From Myxococcales bacterium (GTDB taxonomy: Bacteria; Myxococcota_A; Polyangia; Polyangiales; Polyangiaceae): a DNA stretch of 64,000 bases. A program made the position numbers and the translations under genes. Location: positions 434,001-498,000 of the forward strand of contig JADKKK010000001.1 of NCBI GenBank assembly GCA_016720545.1, written 5' to 3'. The notes beneath the pieces were generated by a model, which ran no database searches, had not been told where the DNA came from, and was given only the letters and a program-made list of their open reading frames with translations. Shown piece by piece: positions 23,518 through 33,356 of the stretch. The first letter of the stretch is position 1; each line of letters begins with the position of its first letter.

Positions 23518-24471
23518 GTGAACCGAATTCTCGTCGCCGTCGATTTCTCCGAGTCCTCCGACCTCGCGCTCACGGAGGCCGCGCGGCTCGCCAGGCGCGC
23601 CGAAACGCCGGCGACCGGGCAAGCTGCGCAGGCCGCGCAGGTGGGTGTGTGCCACGTGCTGCCCAACGTGATGCCCGTCCACCCGCTGTTTCCGCAGCAC
23701 ACGGGCCGCTCGATGCTCGCCGTCACCGACCTCGAGCATCGCGCGAGCGTCGCCGTGGGCGAGCGCTTCGCCGCGTGCGACGAGGGCGCGGAGAGCGCCG
23801 GCCGCCTGGAGGTGCTCGCGTTCGTCGACCAGGGCGACGACGAGGCGGCGGCCATCGTCGCGCGCGCGACCTCCTGGAAGCCCAGCGTGCTCGTGATCGG
23901 GAGCCACGGACGCACGGGCCTCGCGCGGGCCCTCCTCGGCAGCGTCTCCGAGGAGGTCGCGCGGCGGGCGCCGTGCCCGGTGCTGGTGGCGCGTGGAGCG
24001 CACCTCGCGGGCCCGGTGATCGTGGCCGCCGACCTGACCGAGACCTCGCTCCACGCCCTGCACGCCGCGGCGGCCGAGGCGAAGGCGCGCGGAGTCGGGC
24101 TCGTGGCGGTGTTCGCGCTGGACGTCCCGACCGACTTTCTCCCCTACGGTGTGCTGGCTCCGTTCGGGGTCTACGAGCAGACCCCGGGCGCCGAGGACAT
24201 CCGCGAGCTGCGGGCCGCCGCCCAAGAGACGCTCTCGACCTGGCTCGCGGCCGCGTCGGTGGAGGCCACGGCGATCGTGGTCGACGGGCGCGCCGCCCAA
24301 GAGACCGTGAAGCTCGCCGAGTCCCTCGGCGCCCAGCTCGTCGTCTGCGCGACGCACGCGCGCGCGGGCCTCGATCGCCTGGCCATGGGCAGCGTCACCG
24401 AATCGATCCTTCGACACGCGCATTGCTCCGTGCTCGTGGTACGCATGGAGAAGGACGGCGCGACGGCCTGA
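23518..24471 (+). CDS. Tandem-domain universal stress protein (UspA)
   Basis: 317 residues, GTG start, two Usp domains. Domain 1 runs from RILVAVDFSESS to the ATP-type motif GSHGRTGLARALLGSVSEEVARRAPCPVLVAR. Domain 2 starts at GPVIVAADLTETS and ends with CATHARAGLDRLAMGSVTESILRHAHCSVLVVR. Domain 1 keeps the G-2x-G-9x-G(S/T) nucleotide loop; domain 2 has an Ala/Asp variant (ATHARAGLDR), so ATP binding may be limited to the first. It is the first of four Usp genes in an 18-kb region; 45 bp downstream is a membrane-protein gene on the same strand. Confidence 0.93.
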   Translation: MNRILVAVDFSESSDLALTEAARLARRAETPATGQAAQAAQVGVCHVLPNVMPVHPLFPQHTGRSMLAVTDLEHRASVAVGERFAACDEGAESAGRLEVLAFVDQGDDEAAAIVARATSWKPSVLVIGSHGRTGLARALLGSVSEEVARRAPCPVLVARGAHLAGPVIVAADLTETSLHALHAAAAEAKARGVGLVAVFALDVPTDFLPYGVLAPFGVYEQTPGAEDIRELRAAAQETLSTWLAAASVEATAIVVDGRAAQETVKLAESLGAQLVVCATHARAGLDRLAMGSVTESILRHAHCSVLVVRMEKDGATA

Positions 24472-24516
24472 CCCGAGAGGCGCGGCGCCTCACAGCACGC
24501 GCGGGAGACCTGGCAT

Positions 24517-25584
24517 ATGTGGAAGACCGAGGACGGCAGCACGGGCCGGCTCGTGCAACTGTGCATCGGTTATTTCGTCTTCTACGTAATTACCGGCGTC
24601 GCGGTGAAGTACTTCCAGGGCGTCGGCATGTCCGACATCGAGTACAATGTGTACTCTACAGCTGCAGGCACGCTCACGGCGCTGGGCGTGACGATGGTCA
24701 ATGGCTGGTACCGCATCGAGACCTCCGAGCCGACGAAGTTCCTCGGGAGGACGGTCCCGGGCGAGCTCCGCTACATCATCCCCTCGGGTGTGTGCACGGC
24801 CGTGGTCATCCCCACGACGACCCTCATGTACTCCCTGAAGGGAGTGTCGGTGATGGTCGCCATGGTCATCATGCGCGGCGCGGTGATCGTGATAAGCCGC
24901 CTCGTCGACGCGGTGCAGATCCGGCAGGGCATCCTGAAGAAGCGCGTGTACGCCCAGGAGAACCTCGGGGTTGCGTTCGCGATCGCGGCCGTCGCTACCA
25001 CCCTCTTCTTCTCGAAGAACGGTGAGGGTCAGAAGCCGTTCTACGCGTCGGTCGCGGCGATGACGATCCTCGGGTCGTACGTGACCGCGTACGCGATCCG
25101 CATCTACATCATGAACTACTACAAGAACACCCGACCGCCGGGCGTGAAGCTCGACAACAAGGGGTTCCTTGGCAACGAGCAGATCTCCGCGTCGATCACG
25201 CTGACCGTCGCGGCCGTGGTGCTCTATCACTCCCCCGGCTGGTTCGGCGCGACCTCGCCCCTCGTCGGGCAGTTCGTAGGCGCCATTCGCACGCCCCGGC
25301 CCGACTGGGGCTGGGCGTTCTTCTCGGGCGTCTCGTTCGGCGTGGTGGCGTTCTTCTCGGTGTTCATCTTCATGTTCAAGGGCCGCACCGCCACCTTCGC
25401 GGGCCTCGTGAACCGGCTCACGTCGCTGGTCGCGGGAACCACGGCCACGCTGGTCGTGTGGGCGCTCCTTGGCGGCAAGCCCCCGAAGGTCTACGACTGG
25501 CTCTCGCTCGGGCTCATCTTCGTGGCGGTGTATTTCCTCACCGCGGCGGAGAAGCGACGCGCGGCGGAGCTCGCGAAGGCCTGA
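24517..25584 (+). CDS. Multi-pass membrane protein, DMT-transporter-like
   Basis: 355 residues with about ten hydrophobic segments, e.g. LCIGYFVFYVITGVAVKYF, AAGTLTALGVTMVNGW, LGVAFAIAAVATTLFF, ITLTVAAVVLYHSPGWF, GVVAFFSVFIFMF and LSLGLIFVAVYFLTAA. The layout is reminiscent of the drug/metabolite transporter superfamily, but the long loops and TGVAVKYF(Q) start are unusual, so the assignment is tentative. SD GGGAGA precedes ATG 24517. It follows the Usp gene closely and is convergent with the usp of the CBS operon. Substrate unknown. Confidence 0.7.
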   Translation: MWKTEDGSTGRLVQLCIGYFVFYVITGVAVKYFQGVGMSDIEYNVYSTAAGTLTALGVTMVNGWYRIETSEPTKFLGRTVPGELRYIIPSGVCTAVVIPTTTLMYSLKGVSVMVAMVIMRGAVIVISRLVDAVQIRQGILKKRVYAQENLGVAFAIAAVATTLFFSKNGEGQKPFYASVAAMTILGSYVTAYAIRIYIMNYYKNTRPPGVKLDNKGFLGNEQISASITLTVAAVVLYHSPGWFGATSPLVGQFVGAIRTPRPDWGWAFFSGVSFGVVAFFSVFIFMFKGRTATFAGLVNRLTSLVAGTTATLVVWALLGGKPPKVYDWLSLGLIFVAVYFLTAAEKRRAAELAKA

Positions 25585-25639
25585 GCCAGCTCGCCCCGCG
25601 CGGTGTTGCGGGGGGCGAGAGGCGAGGGGCACGGTCGGA

Positions 25640-26092
25640 CTACGTGGGCTGAGGTGAAGCGGGGGTCTCGCGGAGCACGACGACCGTGCGATCGCAGTTG
25701 GCGACGACCCAAGTCGCCGTGGTGCCGAAGAGCTTCTCGACGCCCGTCGCTCGGTGCGATCCGAGGAGCACCATGTCGACGCCCAGCTCCGTGGCGAGTC
25801 GACAGATCACACGCCAGGGCTCTCCGACATCGACCACGGTCGAGTCGACGTTCTCGGAGGGTACCTGGTCGGCGAGCTCGCGGAGCTCCCGCTGGGCATG
25901 CCGCACGAGCCCGCCCAGCTCCGGACCAAGCTCACGCCCTGGGAGCGTGAGCCCGTCATCGGGCACCACCACGTGCAGGAACACGAGCCGAGCGCGGTAC
26001 CTCGCGGCGAACTCACGCGCGCCGTCGAAGACCGCTCCCGGCCGTTGGGTCTCGTCGAGCGCGACGAGGACACGCTTGGGCGGGAGCGCCAC
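25640..26092 (-). CDS. Universal stress protein, single domain
   Basis: 150 residues, GTG start. It begins RVLVALDETQRPGAVFDGA and ends with the nucleotide motif GSHRATGVEKLFGTTATWVVANCDRTVVVLR, in which Arg-Ala replaces the usual Gly/Arg-Thr of ATP-binding members. It could thus be a non-ATP type. Its start lies 3 bp after the stop of the CBS-domain gene, so the two are co-translated under the sigma-54-like promoter at 26518-26533. It belongs to the Usp/redox cluster. Confidence 0.93.
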   Translation of the reverse strand: MALPPKRVLVALDETQRPGAVFDGAREFAARYRARLVFLHVVVPDDGLTLPGRELGPELGGLVRHAQRELRELADQVPSENVDSTVVDVGEPWRVICRLATELGVDMVLLGSHRATGVEKLFGTTATWVVANCDRTVVVLRETPASPQPT

Positions 26093-26095
26093 GGC

Positions 26096-26503
26096 TCAGC
26101 GGAGCCTCGTCTCGAAGATTTCCGCGAGCACCCGGCACGCGTCCACGGTCGTGAAGACACCGACGACGTGGTTGGCCTGCATGACGATCGCCGAGCCGTA
26201 CTTGTGCTCGGCCATCTCCGCGGCGACGACGGTGAGCGGGGTCTCCGCGTCGGTGACGTAGGGCGAGCCGCTCATGGCGTCCTCGACCGTGACCACGTTG
26301 GGATCCACGTCCTTGAGGGTCTCGATGACGTTCACGTCGCGCTGGCTCAGCATGCCGACGACCTTGCCGCCGTGGAGCACGGGGAGGTGGCGGATGCGGT
26401 GCTCGGCCATGACCTTGGCGGCCATCGCGATGGTCTGCTCCGCGCCGATCGTATGCGGCGAGGTGCTCATGTACTTGTGGATCGGGGGAACGGGCTTGCT
26501 CAT
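26096..26503 (-). CDS. CBS-domain pair protein
   Basis: 135 residues, two CBS motifs making one Bateman module. CBS1 is about residues 11-65 (YMSTSPHTIGAEQTIAMAA...HLPVLHGGKVVGMLSQRDV); CBS2 is about 72-130 (AMSGSPYVTDAETPLTVVA...SAIVMQANHVVGVFTTVD). Such modules usually sense adenine nucleotides or NAD and report energy state. The ATG at 26503 lacks a clear SD and lies only about 15 bases after the -12 element of a sigma-54 promoter. It pairs with a usp gene, a combination common in low-oxygen regulons. Confidence 0.9.
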   Translation of the reverse strand: MSKPVPPIHKYMSTSPHTIGAEQTIAMAAKVMAEHRIRHLPVLHGGKVVGMLSQRDVNVIETLKDVDPNVVTVEDAMSGSPYVTDAETPLTVVAAEMAEHKYGSAIVMQANHVVGVFTTVDACRVLAEIFETRLR

Positions 26504-26517
26504 GATGACACCCGTGT

Positions 26518-26533
26518 AGCAAACGGTGTGCCG
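26518..26533 (-). promoter_or_regulatory. Sigma-54 (-24/-12) promoter of the CBS-usp operon
   Basis: Reading the minus strand from 26533 to 26518: CGGCACACCGTTTGCT. It has GG and GC exactly 10 bp apart and departs from the consensus TGGCAC-N5-TTGCW only at the first base. The predicted start site (about 26507) leaves a leader of only about 4 bases before ATG 26503. It is nearly the same as the element at 40912-40927. Confidence 0.7.
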
Positions 26534-26608
26534 CCACCGCTGTGGGCCGTTTCGTCGGGTGAACAGGCGAGCCGCGCATGCGCTGCGCGAGCGGCGCACA
26601 ACGTGCGG

Positions 26609-27385
26609 TCAGGGCACGCGGCGATACCCTCGGGCCACGAGCTCATGCTCGTAGCCGGCGAGGTGGGCGCGCCCCATGATGACGAGCGCGGCGGGCGGCG
26701 CGGGGTAATCCCGCATCATTCGCGCGGTCCCCTCGGCCATTAGCGTGTCGCGAACGGTGACGAGCGCCACGGCCGGGTGGACGAGCCACGCCCAGGAGTG
26801 GCGCCTCGAGAGCCACGCGGGGACGAGCAAGAGCAGGTGCAGCTCGAAGGCGAGGGCGACCCCCGTGAGGCCGGCGGCGGCGTCCGCGAGGACCTGGGCG
26901 TCGAGCACGACGCGCAAGAGCATGAGCGCGAGCTCGGTCCACGCGACGACGAAGAAGAGCGCGAGGTAGATCGACGCGGCGTGGAGCGCCATCGGCACGA
27001 CGTCGGTCTGTTCGAGCTCGATCGTGTGACCCTCGCGACGGGCCCGCGCGTCCACGATGGTGCTGTCCTTGACCTTGCCGAACGTGACGGCGCGGAGAGC
27101 GGAGCGAGGCGCGTGAATGAGCACGCCGAGGAGGCCGCCGAGCGCCACGCGGCGGCGCTGGAACGTCTCGACCCCGCGCAGGTCGAAGCGCTCGACGACC
27201 GCCCTCCCGAGCTCGGACGCGCGAGCGAGCTTCACGTGGGCTTCACCGAGCGCGACCACGAGGCGCGGGGGCTCCTCCGGCGACGCGAAGACGCGCACCG
27301 CGTAGCTCAAGGTCTCCGCGCCCGCCGCCTCGACGGCGCGCGCCGCCTCGGGAGAGAGCCGTGCGGGTGCGGGCGGGGCGGTCAT
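26609..27385 (-). CDS. TraB/PrgY-like domain protein with internal membrane helices
   Basis: 258 residues. The first ~100 residues contain VALGEAHVKL and VETFQRRRVALGGLLG; the end has LVIMGRAHLAGYEHELVARGYRRV. Paired GExH and GRxHL.GY..L...GY motifs are characteristic of the TraB/PrgY/TIKI superfamily. Between them are two or three hydrophobic helices (MALHAASIYLALFFVVAWTEL; LTGVALAFELHLLLLVPAWL), an unusual insertion. Members are proposed metal-dependent hydrolases or peptide-pheromone inhibitors. It follows the HK gene by 37 bp on the same strand and may belong to that operon. Assignment is by motif only. Confidence 0.6.
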   Translation of the reverse strand: MTAPPAPARLSPEAARAVEAAGAETLSYAVRVFASPEEPPRLVVALGEAHVKLARASELGRAVVERFDLRGVETFQRRRVALGGLLGVLIHAPRSALRAVTFGKVKDSTIVDARARREGHTIELEQTDVVPMALHAASIYLALFFVVAWTELALMLLRVVLDAQVLADAAAGLTGVALAFELHLLLLVPAWLSRRHSWAWLVHPAVALVTVRDTLMAEGTARMMRDYPAPPAALVIMGRAHLAGYEHELVARGYRRVP

Positions 27386-27422
27386 CGACGAGAGTGTAGA
27401 CCCACCCCGGGCGCGACGCCCG

Positions 27423-29420
27423 CTAAGTGGACCTCGGCGGCGGCGTCGACGGCGGCGCTAGCAGGCTGTCGAGGGTGGTCTCGAGCTCCTCGATGCGCAC
27501 GGGCTTGGTGAGATATCGGTAGAAGCCGGCCTGCTCGCCGCGCCGGCGGTCGCGCTCGGAGGCCGCCGCCGTCAGAGCCACGACGGGGATGTCGGCGGTC
27601 TCAGGCATCTCGCGGAGCCGCCGCATGGCGTCGAGGCCGCTCATACCGGGGAGGTTGATGTCCATGAACACGACCGAGGGCAGCCGCTCGCGAGCGATCT
27701 CGATGCCGAGCTCGGCCGTGGGCGCGGTGATGAGCTCGAGGCCCTCGTAGCCGGCGAGCGCGTCGCGCATGAACGCGACGTTGGCGGGGTTGTCCTCCAC
27801 GTAGAGCACGAGGCCACCGGCGCCGCCGCTGAGGCGGGGGCGGCTCCCGTGCCGTGGCGCGCTCGAGGGCGCGCCGGTGGAGTGCGTCGGGAGATCGACC
27901 CAGAACTCGGAGCCGCGGCCGGGCTCGCTGCGGAAGCCCACGTCGCCGCCCATCAGGCGCGCGAGGCGGCGGGTGATGACGAGCCCGATGCCCGTCCCCT
28001 CGATCGGCCCGGTCTCCTGACCTGCGCGATAGAACGGCTGGAATAGCCGACCTTGCTGCTCGATCGCGATGCCGGGGCCCGTGTCGCGCACGAGCACCCG
28101 GAGCTGGGACACGCCTAGCGGGCGCGGATCGCCCTCGACGCTCGAGACCTCGAGCCGCGCGGTGCCCCCAGGGCGATTGTACTTGAGGGCGTTCGAGCCG
28201 AAATTCATGAGGATCTGGATGAACCGCGTGCGATCGACCGAGAGCATGGGCACGTCATCGGGGGGGTCGACCACGGTGAGGGCGACGTCCGCTCTCGCGG
28301 CGGCAGGCGCCAAGGTCGCCGCCACTTCCTGGAGGGCCTCGCGAACGCCCACCGGCTCCGTCGAGATCGACACGCCCCCCGCCTCGATGCGCGCGAGGTC
28401 GAGGATGTCGTCGATGAGGTGAAGCAGGTGCTCGCCGCCCTTCAGGATCTGGTCGACGCGCTCGCGGTGACGGTGCGAGAGGGGCTCCTTCTTGTCGCGA
28501 CGCAGAAGCTGCGCGAAGCCGAGGATCGCGTTCAACGGCGTGCGGAGCTCGTGGCTCATGGACGAGAGAAACTCGCTCTTGGCGTCGCTCGCGGCCTCGG
28601 CCGCGGCCCGCGCCTCGCGGAGCTCTTCGGCGAGCCGCACGTCGTCGGTGAGGTCCCACACGGTCTTGACGATGCCGCCCTCGAGGGTCCTGCGGATCGT
28701 GATGCGCAGGCTCCGACCGTCGCGCGTGCGGACGTCGAAGCCCGCGCCGAGCACGCGGCGAATGGCGAGGCCATCGGCGAGGAAGCGCACGCGGTCCGAC
28801 TCGGACGGGAACGCGAGGTCCTGCATCCACGCGCGCACGGTCTCCTCGTAGCTGCGGCCGATGAGGGCGCCGGTGACCGAGCCGAGCAAGCGCCGATAGA
28901 CGCTGTTGCAGAGGACGAGGCGCTCCTCGGCGTCGAACAGCGCGAAGGCGTCTTGGGTGCTCTCCACGGCGCTCGCGAGCCGGTCGGCGGCGAGCTTCGC
29001 GGTCGCCTCCATGCGGCGACGCTCCGTGACATCGCGAATCGCGGCCGACACGAGCCCCCCGCGACTCGTGGTGACGGGGCTCAAGCTGACCTCGATGGCG
29101 AGCTCGCTCCCGTCGGCGCGGCGTCCGAAGAGGGTGAGGCCGGAGCCCATCGGGCGCGCGCCGGGGCGCTCCGCGAACGCCATCATGTGCGCGCGGTGGC
29201 CTGCGCGGAAGCGCTCGGGGAGCAGCACCTCGAGCGGGCGGCCCACGAGGTCGGAGCGCGCGTAGCCGAACAGGGCCTCGGTCTGCTGGTTGACCAGCGT
29301 GATGAGCCCCGATGCGCCGACGACCACTATCGCGTCGGGGGCCGTGTCGAGCAGGTGGCGGTAGAGCCCCTCGATCGAGGAGGGGCCGAGCTCGTCCGTC
29401 ACGGAGGTCACCTCAATCAC
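27423..29420 (-). CDS. Hybrid sensor histidine kinase (PAS-PAS-HisKA-HATPase-REC)
   Basis: 665 residues, GTG start. PAS1 about 18-130 (LLDTAPDAIVVVGASG), PAS2 about 145-265 (AVESTQDAFALFDAEERLVLCN), HisKA with phosphoacceptor His in SMSHELRTPLNAI, and HATPase with N box (FGSNALKYN), G1 DTGPGIA and G2 GTGIGL. The C-terminal receiver (about 540-655) has phospho-Asp in VVFMDINLPG and a KPVRI Lys. It lacks transmembrane helices, so PAS domains must sense an internal cue. Its GTG start overlaps the preceding kinase's stop by 8 bp. Likely phosphorelay partner of the divergent sigma-54 activator. Confidence 0.95.
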   Translation of the reverse strand: MIEVTSVTDELGPSSIEGLYRHLLDTAPDAIVVVGASGLITLVNQQTEALFGYARSDLVGRPLEVLLPERFRAGHRAHMMAFAERPGARPMGSGLTLFGRRADGSELAIEVSLSPVTTSRGGLVSAAIRDVTERRRMEATAKLAADRLASAVESTQDAFALFDAEERLVLCNSVYRRLLGSVTGALIGRSYEETVRAWMQDLAFPSESDRVRFLADGLAIRRVLGAGFDVRTRDGRSLRITIRRTLEGGIVKTVWDLTDDVRLAEELREARAAAEAASDAKSEFLSSMSHELRTPLNAILGFAQLLRRDKKEPLSHRHRERVDQILKGGEHLLHLIDDILDLARIEAGGVSISTEPVGVREALQEVAATLAPAAARADVALTVVDPPDDVPMLSVDRTRFIQILMNFGSNALKYNRPGGTARLEVSSVEGDPRPLGVSQLRVLVRDTGPGIAIEQQGRLFQPFYRAGQETGPIEGTGIGLVITRRLARLMGGDVGFRSEPGRGSEFWVDLPTHSTGAPSSAPRHGSRPRLSGGAGGLVLYVEDNPANVAFMRDALAGYEGLELITAPTAELGIEIARERLPSVVFMDINLPGMSGLDAMRRLREMPETADIPVVALTAAASERDRRRGEQAGFYRYLTKPVRIEELETTLDSLLAPPSTPPPRST

Positions 29421-30552
29421 GGTCTGTGTCCTCCGGAAACCTCGCGTGAAACACGGCGCCGGGCGCCCCCTCGTCGACCCAGATGCGCCCGCCGTGGGCC
29501 TCGGTCACCAAGCGACAGAACGTGAGGCCCAGGCCGCGGCCGCCCCGCTCGGGCACGCTTCCGGCCGCGCCGGACTGCACGAACGGATCGAAGATCGACT
29601 CGCGGAGCTCCTCGGGGACGCCGGCGCCGGAGTCGGCGACGCGCACCTCGACGCCGCCATCGTAGGGCGCGACCTCGACCGTCACGCGGCTCCCGCGGGG
29701 CGCGTGCCGGACGGCGTTCTCCACAAGGTTCGCCAGCATGCGGCCGGCGAGCTCCGCGTCGGCCCACACCGTGGCGGTCTCGATCTTTGGGACGAGGGTG
29801 ACATCGCGCTCCCGCGCCGAGATCTCCAGCTCGTCGCACACGTCGGCGACCAGCGCCGCCACGTCGACCTGCGCCTTCGAGGGGGCGAGCTTGCCCTCGT
29901 CGCCCTTCGACACGTCAAGAAGGTTGACTATTAGCCGCGTGAGCCGCCTCGCCTCTCGCCGAATGTGCCCAGCGGACGCGCGCGCCGACTCGGACAGCGT
30001 CTTGTCGCGGAGGAGGAGCTGCGCGTGGAGGTCCATGGCGTTCACGGGGTTCTTGAGGTCGTGGACCAAGAACGCGGTGAGCCGCTCTTTCTGCAGCTGA
30101 ACGCGCAGGAAGGCTGCGCGCTGATCTCGGAGGAGCTCGTAGTGGGCGCGGAGCTCGGCGCCCGTGCGGCGCAGCTCGAGGGCGGTCTTCACGCGCACGA
30201 GGAGCTCGGCCGGTCGCACCGGCTTGGTGAGGAAGTCGGCCGCACCCGCCGACATCGCCTGGTCGAACGTGTCGACATCGCGGAGCGCGGTGAGAAACAG
30301 GATCGGGGTGTCGCGGCCACCGGGCAGCGCGCGCATGCGCTCGCACGCGGCGAAGCCATCGACCTCGGGCATCCGCACGTCGAGCAGGACGCAGTCGGGG
30401 GCCTCCCGCGCGAAGGCCGCGACGCCCTCTTCCCCGCCCGTGGCGACCACGACCCGATAGTCTTCGTCCTCGAGGGTGCTCCGCGCGAGGGAGCGGTTCG
30501 CCTCGTTGTCGTCGACGACGAGGACCGTCGCGGGGCCGGGCGGGGCGATCAT
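29413..30552 (-). CDS. Response regulator-histidine kinase (REC-HisKA-HATPase)
   Basis: 379 residues from ATG 30552; the longer open frame upstream has no RBS and no domain. REC domain about 9-125 with VVDDNE, phospho-Asp in CVLLDVRMP and KPVRPAE. A coiled linker is followed by an H-box FLVHDLKNPVNAM, a BaeS-like variant in which HDLKNP replaces HELRTP. HATPase blocks are LVENAVRHAP, VADSGAGVP and GGRGLGLTFC. It is cytoplasmic and has no HTH. It is co-translated with the hybrid kinase downstream and divergent from the sigma-54 regulator, with 126 bp between. Confidence 0.94.
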   Translation of the reverse strand: MIAPPGPATVLVVDDNEANRSLARSTLEDEDYRVVVATGGEEGVAAFAREAPDCVLLDVRMPEVDGFAACERMRALPGGRDTPILFLTALRDVDTFDQAMSAGAADFLTKPVRPAELLVRVKTALELRRTGAELRAHYELLRDQRAAFLRVQLQKERLTAFLVHDLKNPVNAMDLHAQLLLRDKTLSESARASAGHIRREARRLTRLIVNLLDVSKGDEGKLAPSKAQVDVAALVADVCDELEISARERDVTLVPKIETATVWADAELAGRMLANLVENAVRHAPRGSRVTVEVAPYDGGVEVRVADSGAGVPEELRESIFDPFVQSGAAGSVPERGGRGLGLTFCRLVTEAHGGRIWVDEGAPGAVFHARFPEDTDRD

Positions 30553-30678
30553 CGGGGCTCTGGTAGCACACTCGCGCGCGAAGGATCGACGCTCCACGGC
30601 GGCCCCGGGGACCTTACGGCTCGCGCGCTGGCGGCGAGCGATGTATAGAGGGGCCAGATTTTTCCCGAGTAAGGTCGC

Positions 30679-32067
<1,389 letters not shown>

Positions 32068-32134
32068 GCCACGCGGCGCGCTCCCTTCGCGGGGCGCGCC
32101 GACGCAGCCGGCCCAGACCTCGACCGGCGCGCCG

Positions 32135-32575
32135 TCAGCCCGCGGACGCGGGCTTCTCGCGCACCACGAACACCGAGCGATCCGCGTGGTTGACCACGCG
32201 TGACGCCGTGGTGCCGATGAGGCGATCGAGCCCGCCGTAGCCGTGCGAGCCGATGACGATGAGATCGACGTTCTCGGACTTGGCGACGCGACAGATGATG
32301 TCCCACGCCGTACCAATCTCGACGAGCGTGCCCTGAACGAGGTCGGCCGGGAGCTTCGCCACGATGCCCTCGAGGACCTTCTTCGAGTTCTCGATGAGGA
32401 TCCCGCTGAGGTCGAGCGTGCTCACCGCCCAGAAATGGGCGGGCACCTCGGGAGGCAAGCCGACCGACGTCACGAGCAGCAGCTTCCCGCCGAGCCGCTC
32501 GGCCATTCGCGCCGCCTGCTCGACGACGAGCGGGGTGCGTGTCGAGCCGTCCACGCCTACGAGGATTGTCGTCAT
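32135..32575 (-). CDS. Universal stress protein, last gene of the cco operon
   Basis: 146 residues. Starts MTTILVGVDGSTRT and ends with the ATP motif IGSHGYGGLDRLIGTTASRVVNHADRSVFVVR, retaining G-2x-G-9x-G(T). It lies 10 bp after the safE stop, on the same strand, so transcription from the cbb3 operon should reach it. Its Trp/Phe-rich middle (PAHFWAVSTLDLSG) is unusual. It converges with the sigma-54 regulator gene. Confidence 0.93.
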   Translation of the reverse strand: MTTILVGVDGSTRTPLVVEQAARMAERLGGKLLLVTSVGLPPEVPAHFWAVSTLDLSGILIENSKKVLEGIVAKLPADLVQGTLVEIGTAWDIICRVAKSENVDLIVIGSHGYGGLDRLIGTTASRVVNHADRSVFVVREKPASAG

Positions 32576-32585
32576 GGGCACCACT

Positions 32586-33356
32586 CTACCGAACCGGCTC
32601 GCCGAGCGCGAGGGTCGAGAGCTCACGCGCCACCCCCTCGAAGCCAGACGACCGCGAAGCGTGGCAGTCGGCCCCCGCCGAGGGCGCGAGCCCCCCGCGG
32701 ACGCCTTGCGCGACGCCGACGGCGCCAAGCGTGACGATCGCCACCCCCGCCGCGCGCCTCGCCCACGGTCGCTGAACGAGCCGCCGCGCGAAGCCCACGA
32801 ACGCGTCGACGAAGAGGAGCCACGGCAGCGCACCCAGGCCAAACGCGAGCATCCCCACGGCGCCCCAGCCTGGTTCGCCGACGCTCGCGCAGACCGCGAC
32901 GGCCGAGTACACGAGCCCGCACGGCAACATCGCCCAGAGCCCACCGGCGGCGAGCGCGGCGGGCAGAGTGCGGAGCGGGAGCAACCGCCCGAGCGCAGCG
33001 CGCACGCGAGCGCCGAGACGCCCCTCGAGCGGGAGGCGCACCTCACCGGCCGGCAGCGCACCGGCGAGACGCAAACCGTAGAGGACGACGAACACCGCCG
33101 CGACCACGCGCGCGCCGGCGCCGAGCGCGGGCCACGCGCGCACCCCGGCCGCCCCCCAAAGGCTCGCGAGGAGCCCAAGGACCGCGTACGCAGAGAGGCG
33201 CCCACCGTGAAACACCGCGAGCGCGAGCGCGCGACGCGCGCCTCGAGCCTCGAGCCTGGACGAAAACAGGCCGACCAAAGGACCGCACATGCCCACGCAG
33301 TGGGTGCCCCCGAAGAGGCCGAGGAGCGCCAGGGCGAGGAGGGTCCGCGGCGTCAC
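32586..33356 (-). CDS. SafE/TauE-like membrane protein of the cbb3 cluster
   Basis: 256 residues, GTG start that overlaps the ccoG stop (GTGA). About seven hydrophobic helices. The N-terminal motif GLFGGTHCVGMCGPLVGLF carries the conserved CxxxC of the DsbD-like 'sulfite exporter TauE/SafE' proteins found at the end of cbb3 operons. A second Cys-containing helix is LPCGLVYSAVAVCAS. These proteins are thought to help copper or thiol-redox delivery to the oxidase. Here it sits where ccoH would be expected. Confidence 0.85.
   Translation of the reverse strand: MTPRTLLALALLGLFGGTHCVGMCGPLVGLFSSRLEARGARRALALAVFHGGRLSAYAVLGLLASLWGAAGVRAWPALGAGARVVAAVFVVLYGLRLAGALPAGEVRLPLEGRLGARVRAALGRLLPLRTLPAALAAGGLWAMLPCGLVYSAVAVCASVGEPGWGAVGMLAFGLGALPWLLFVDAFVGFARRLVQRPWARRAAGVAIVTLGAVGVAQGVRGGLAPSAGADCHASRSSGFEGVARELSTLALGEPVR

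Noticed and set aside
25590..25619. GC-rich hairpin between convergent genes as a bidirectional terminator
   Set aside because: The stem is good but has a bulge, and no T tract follows on either strand.
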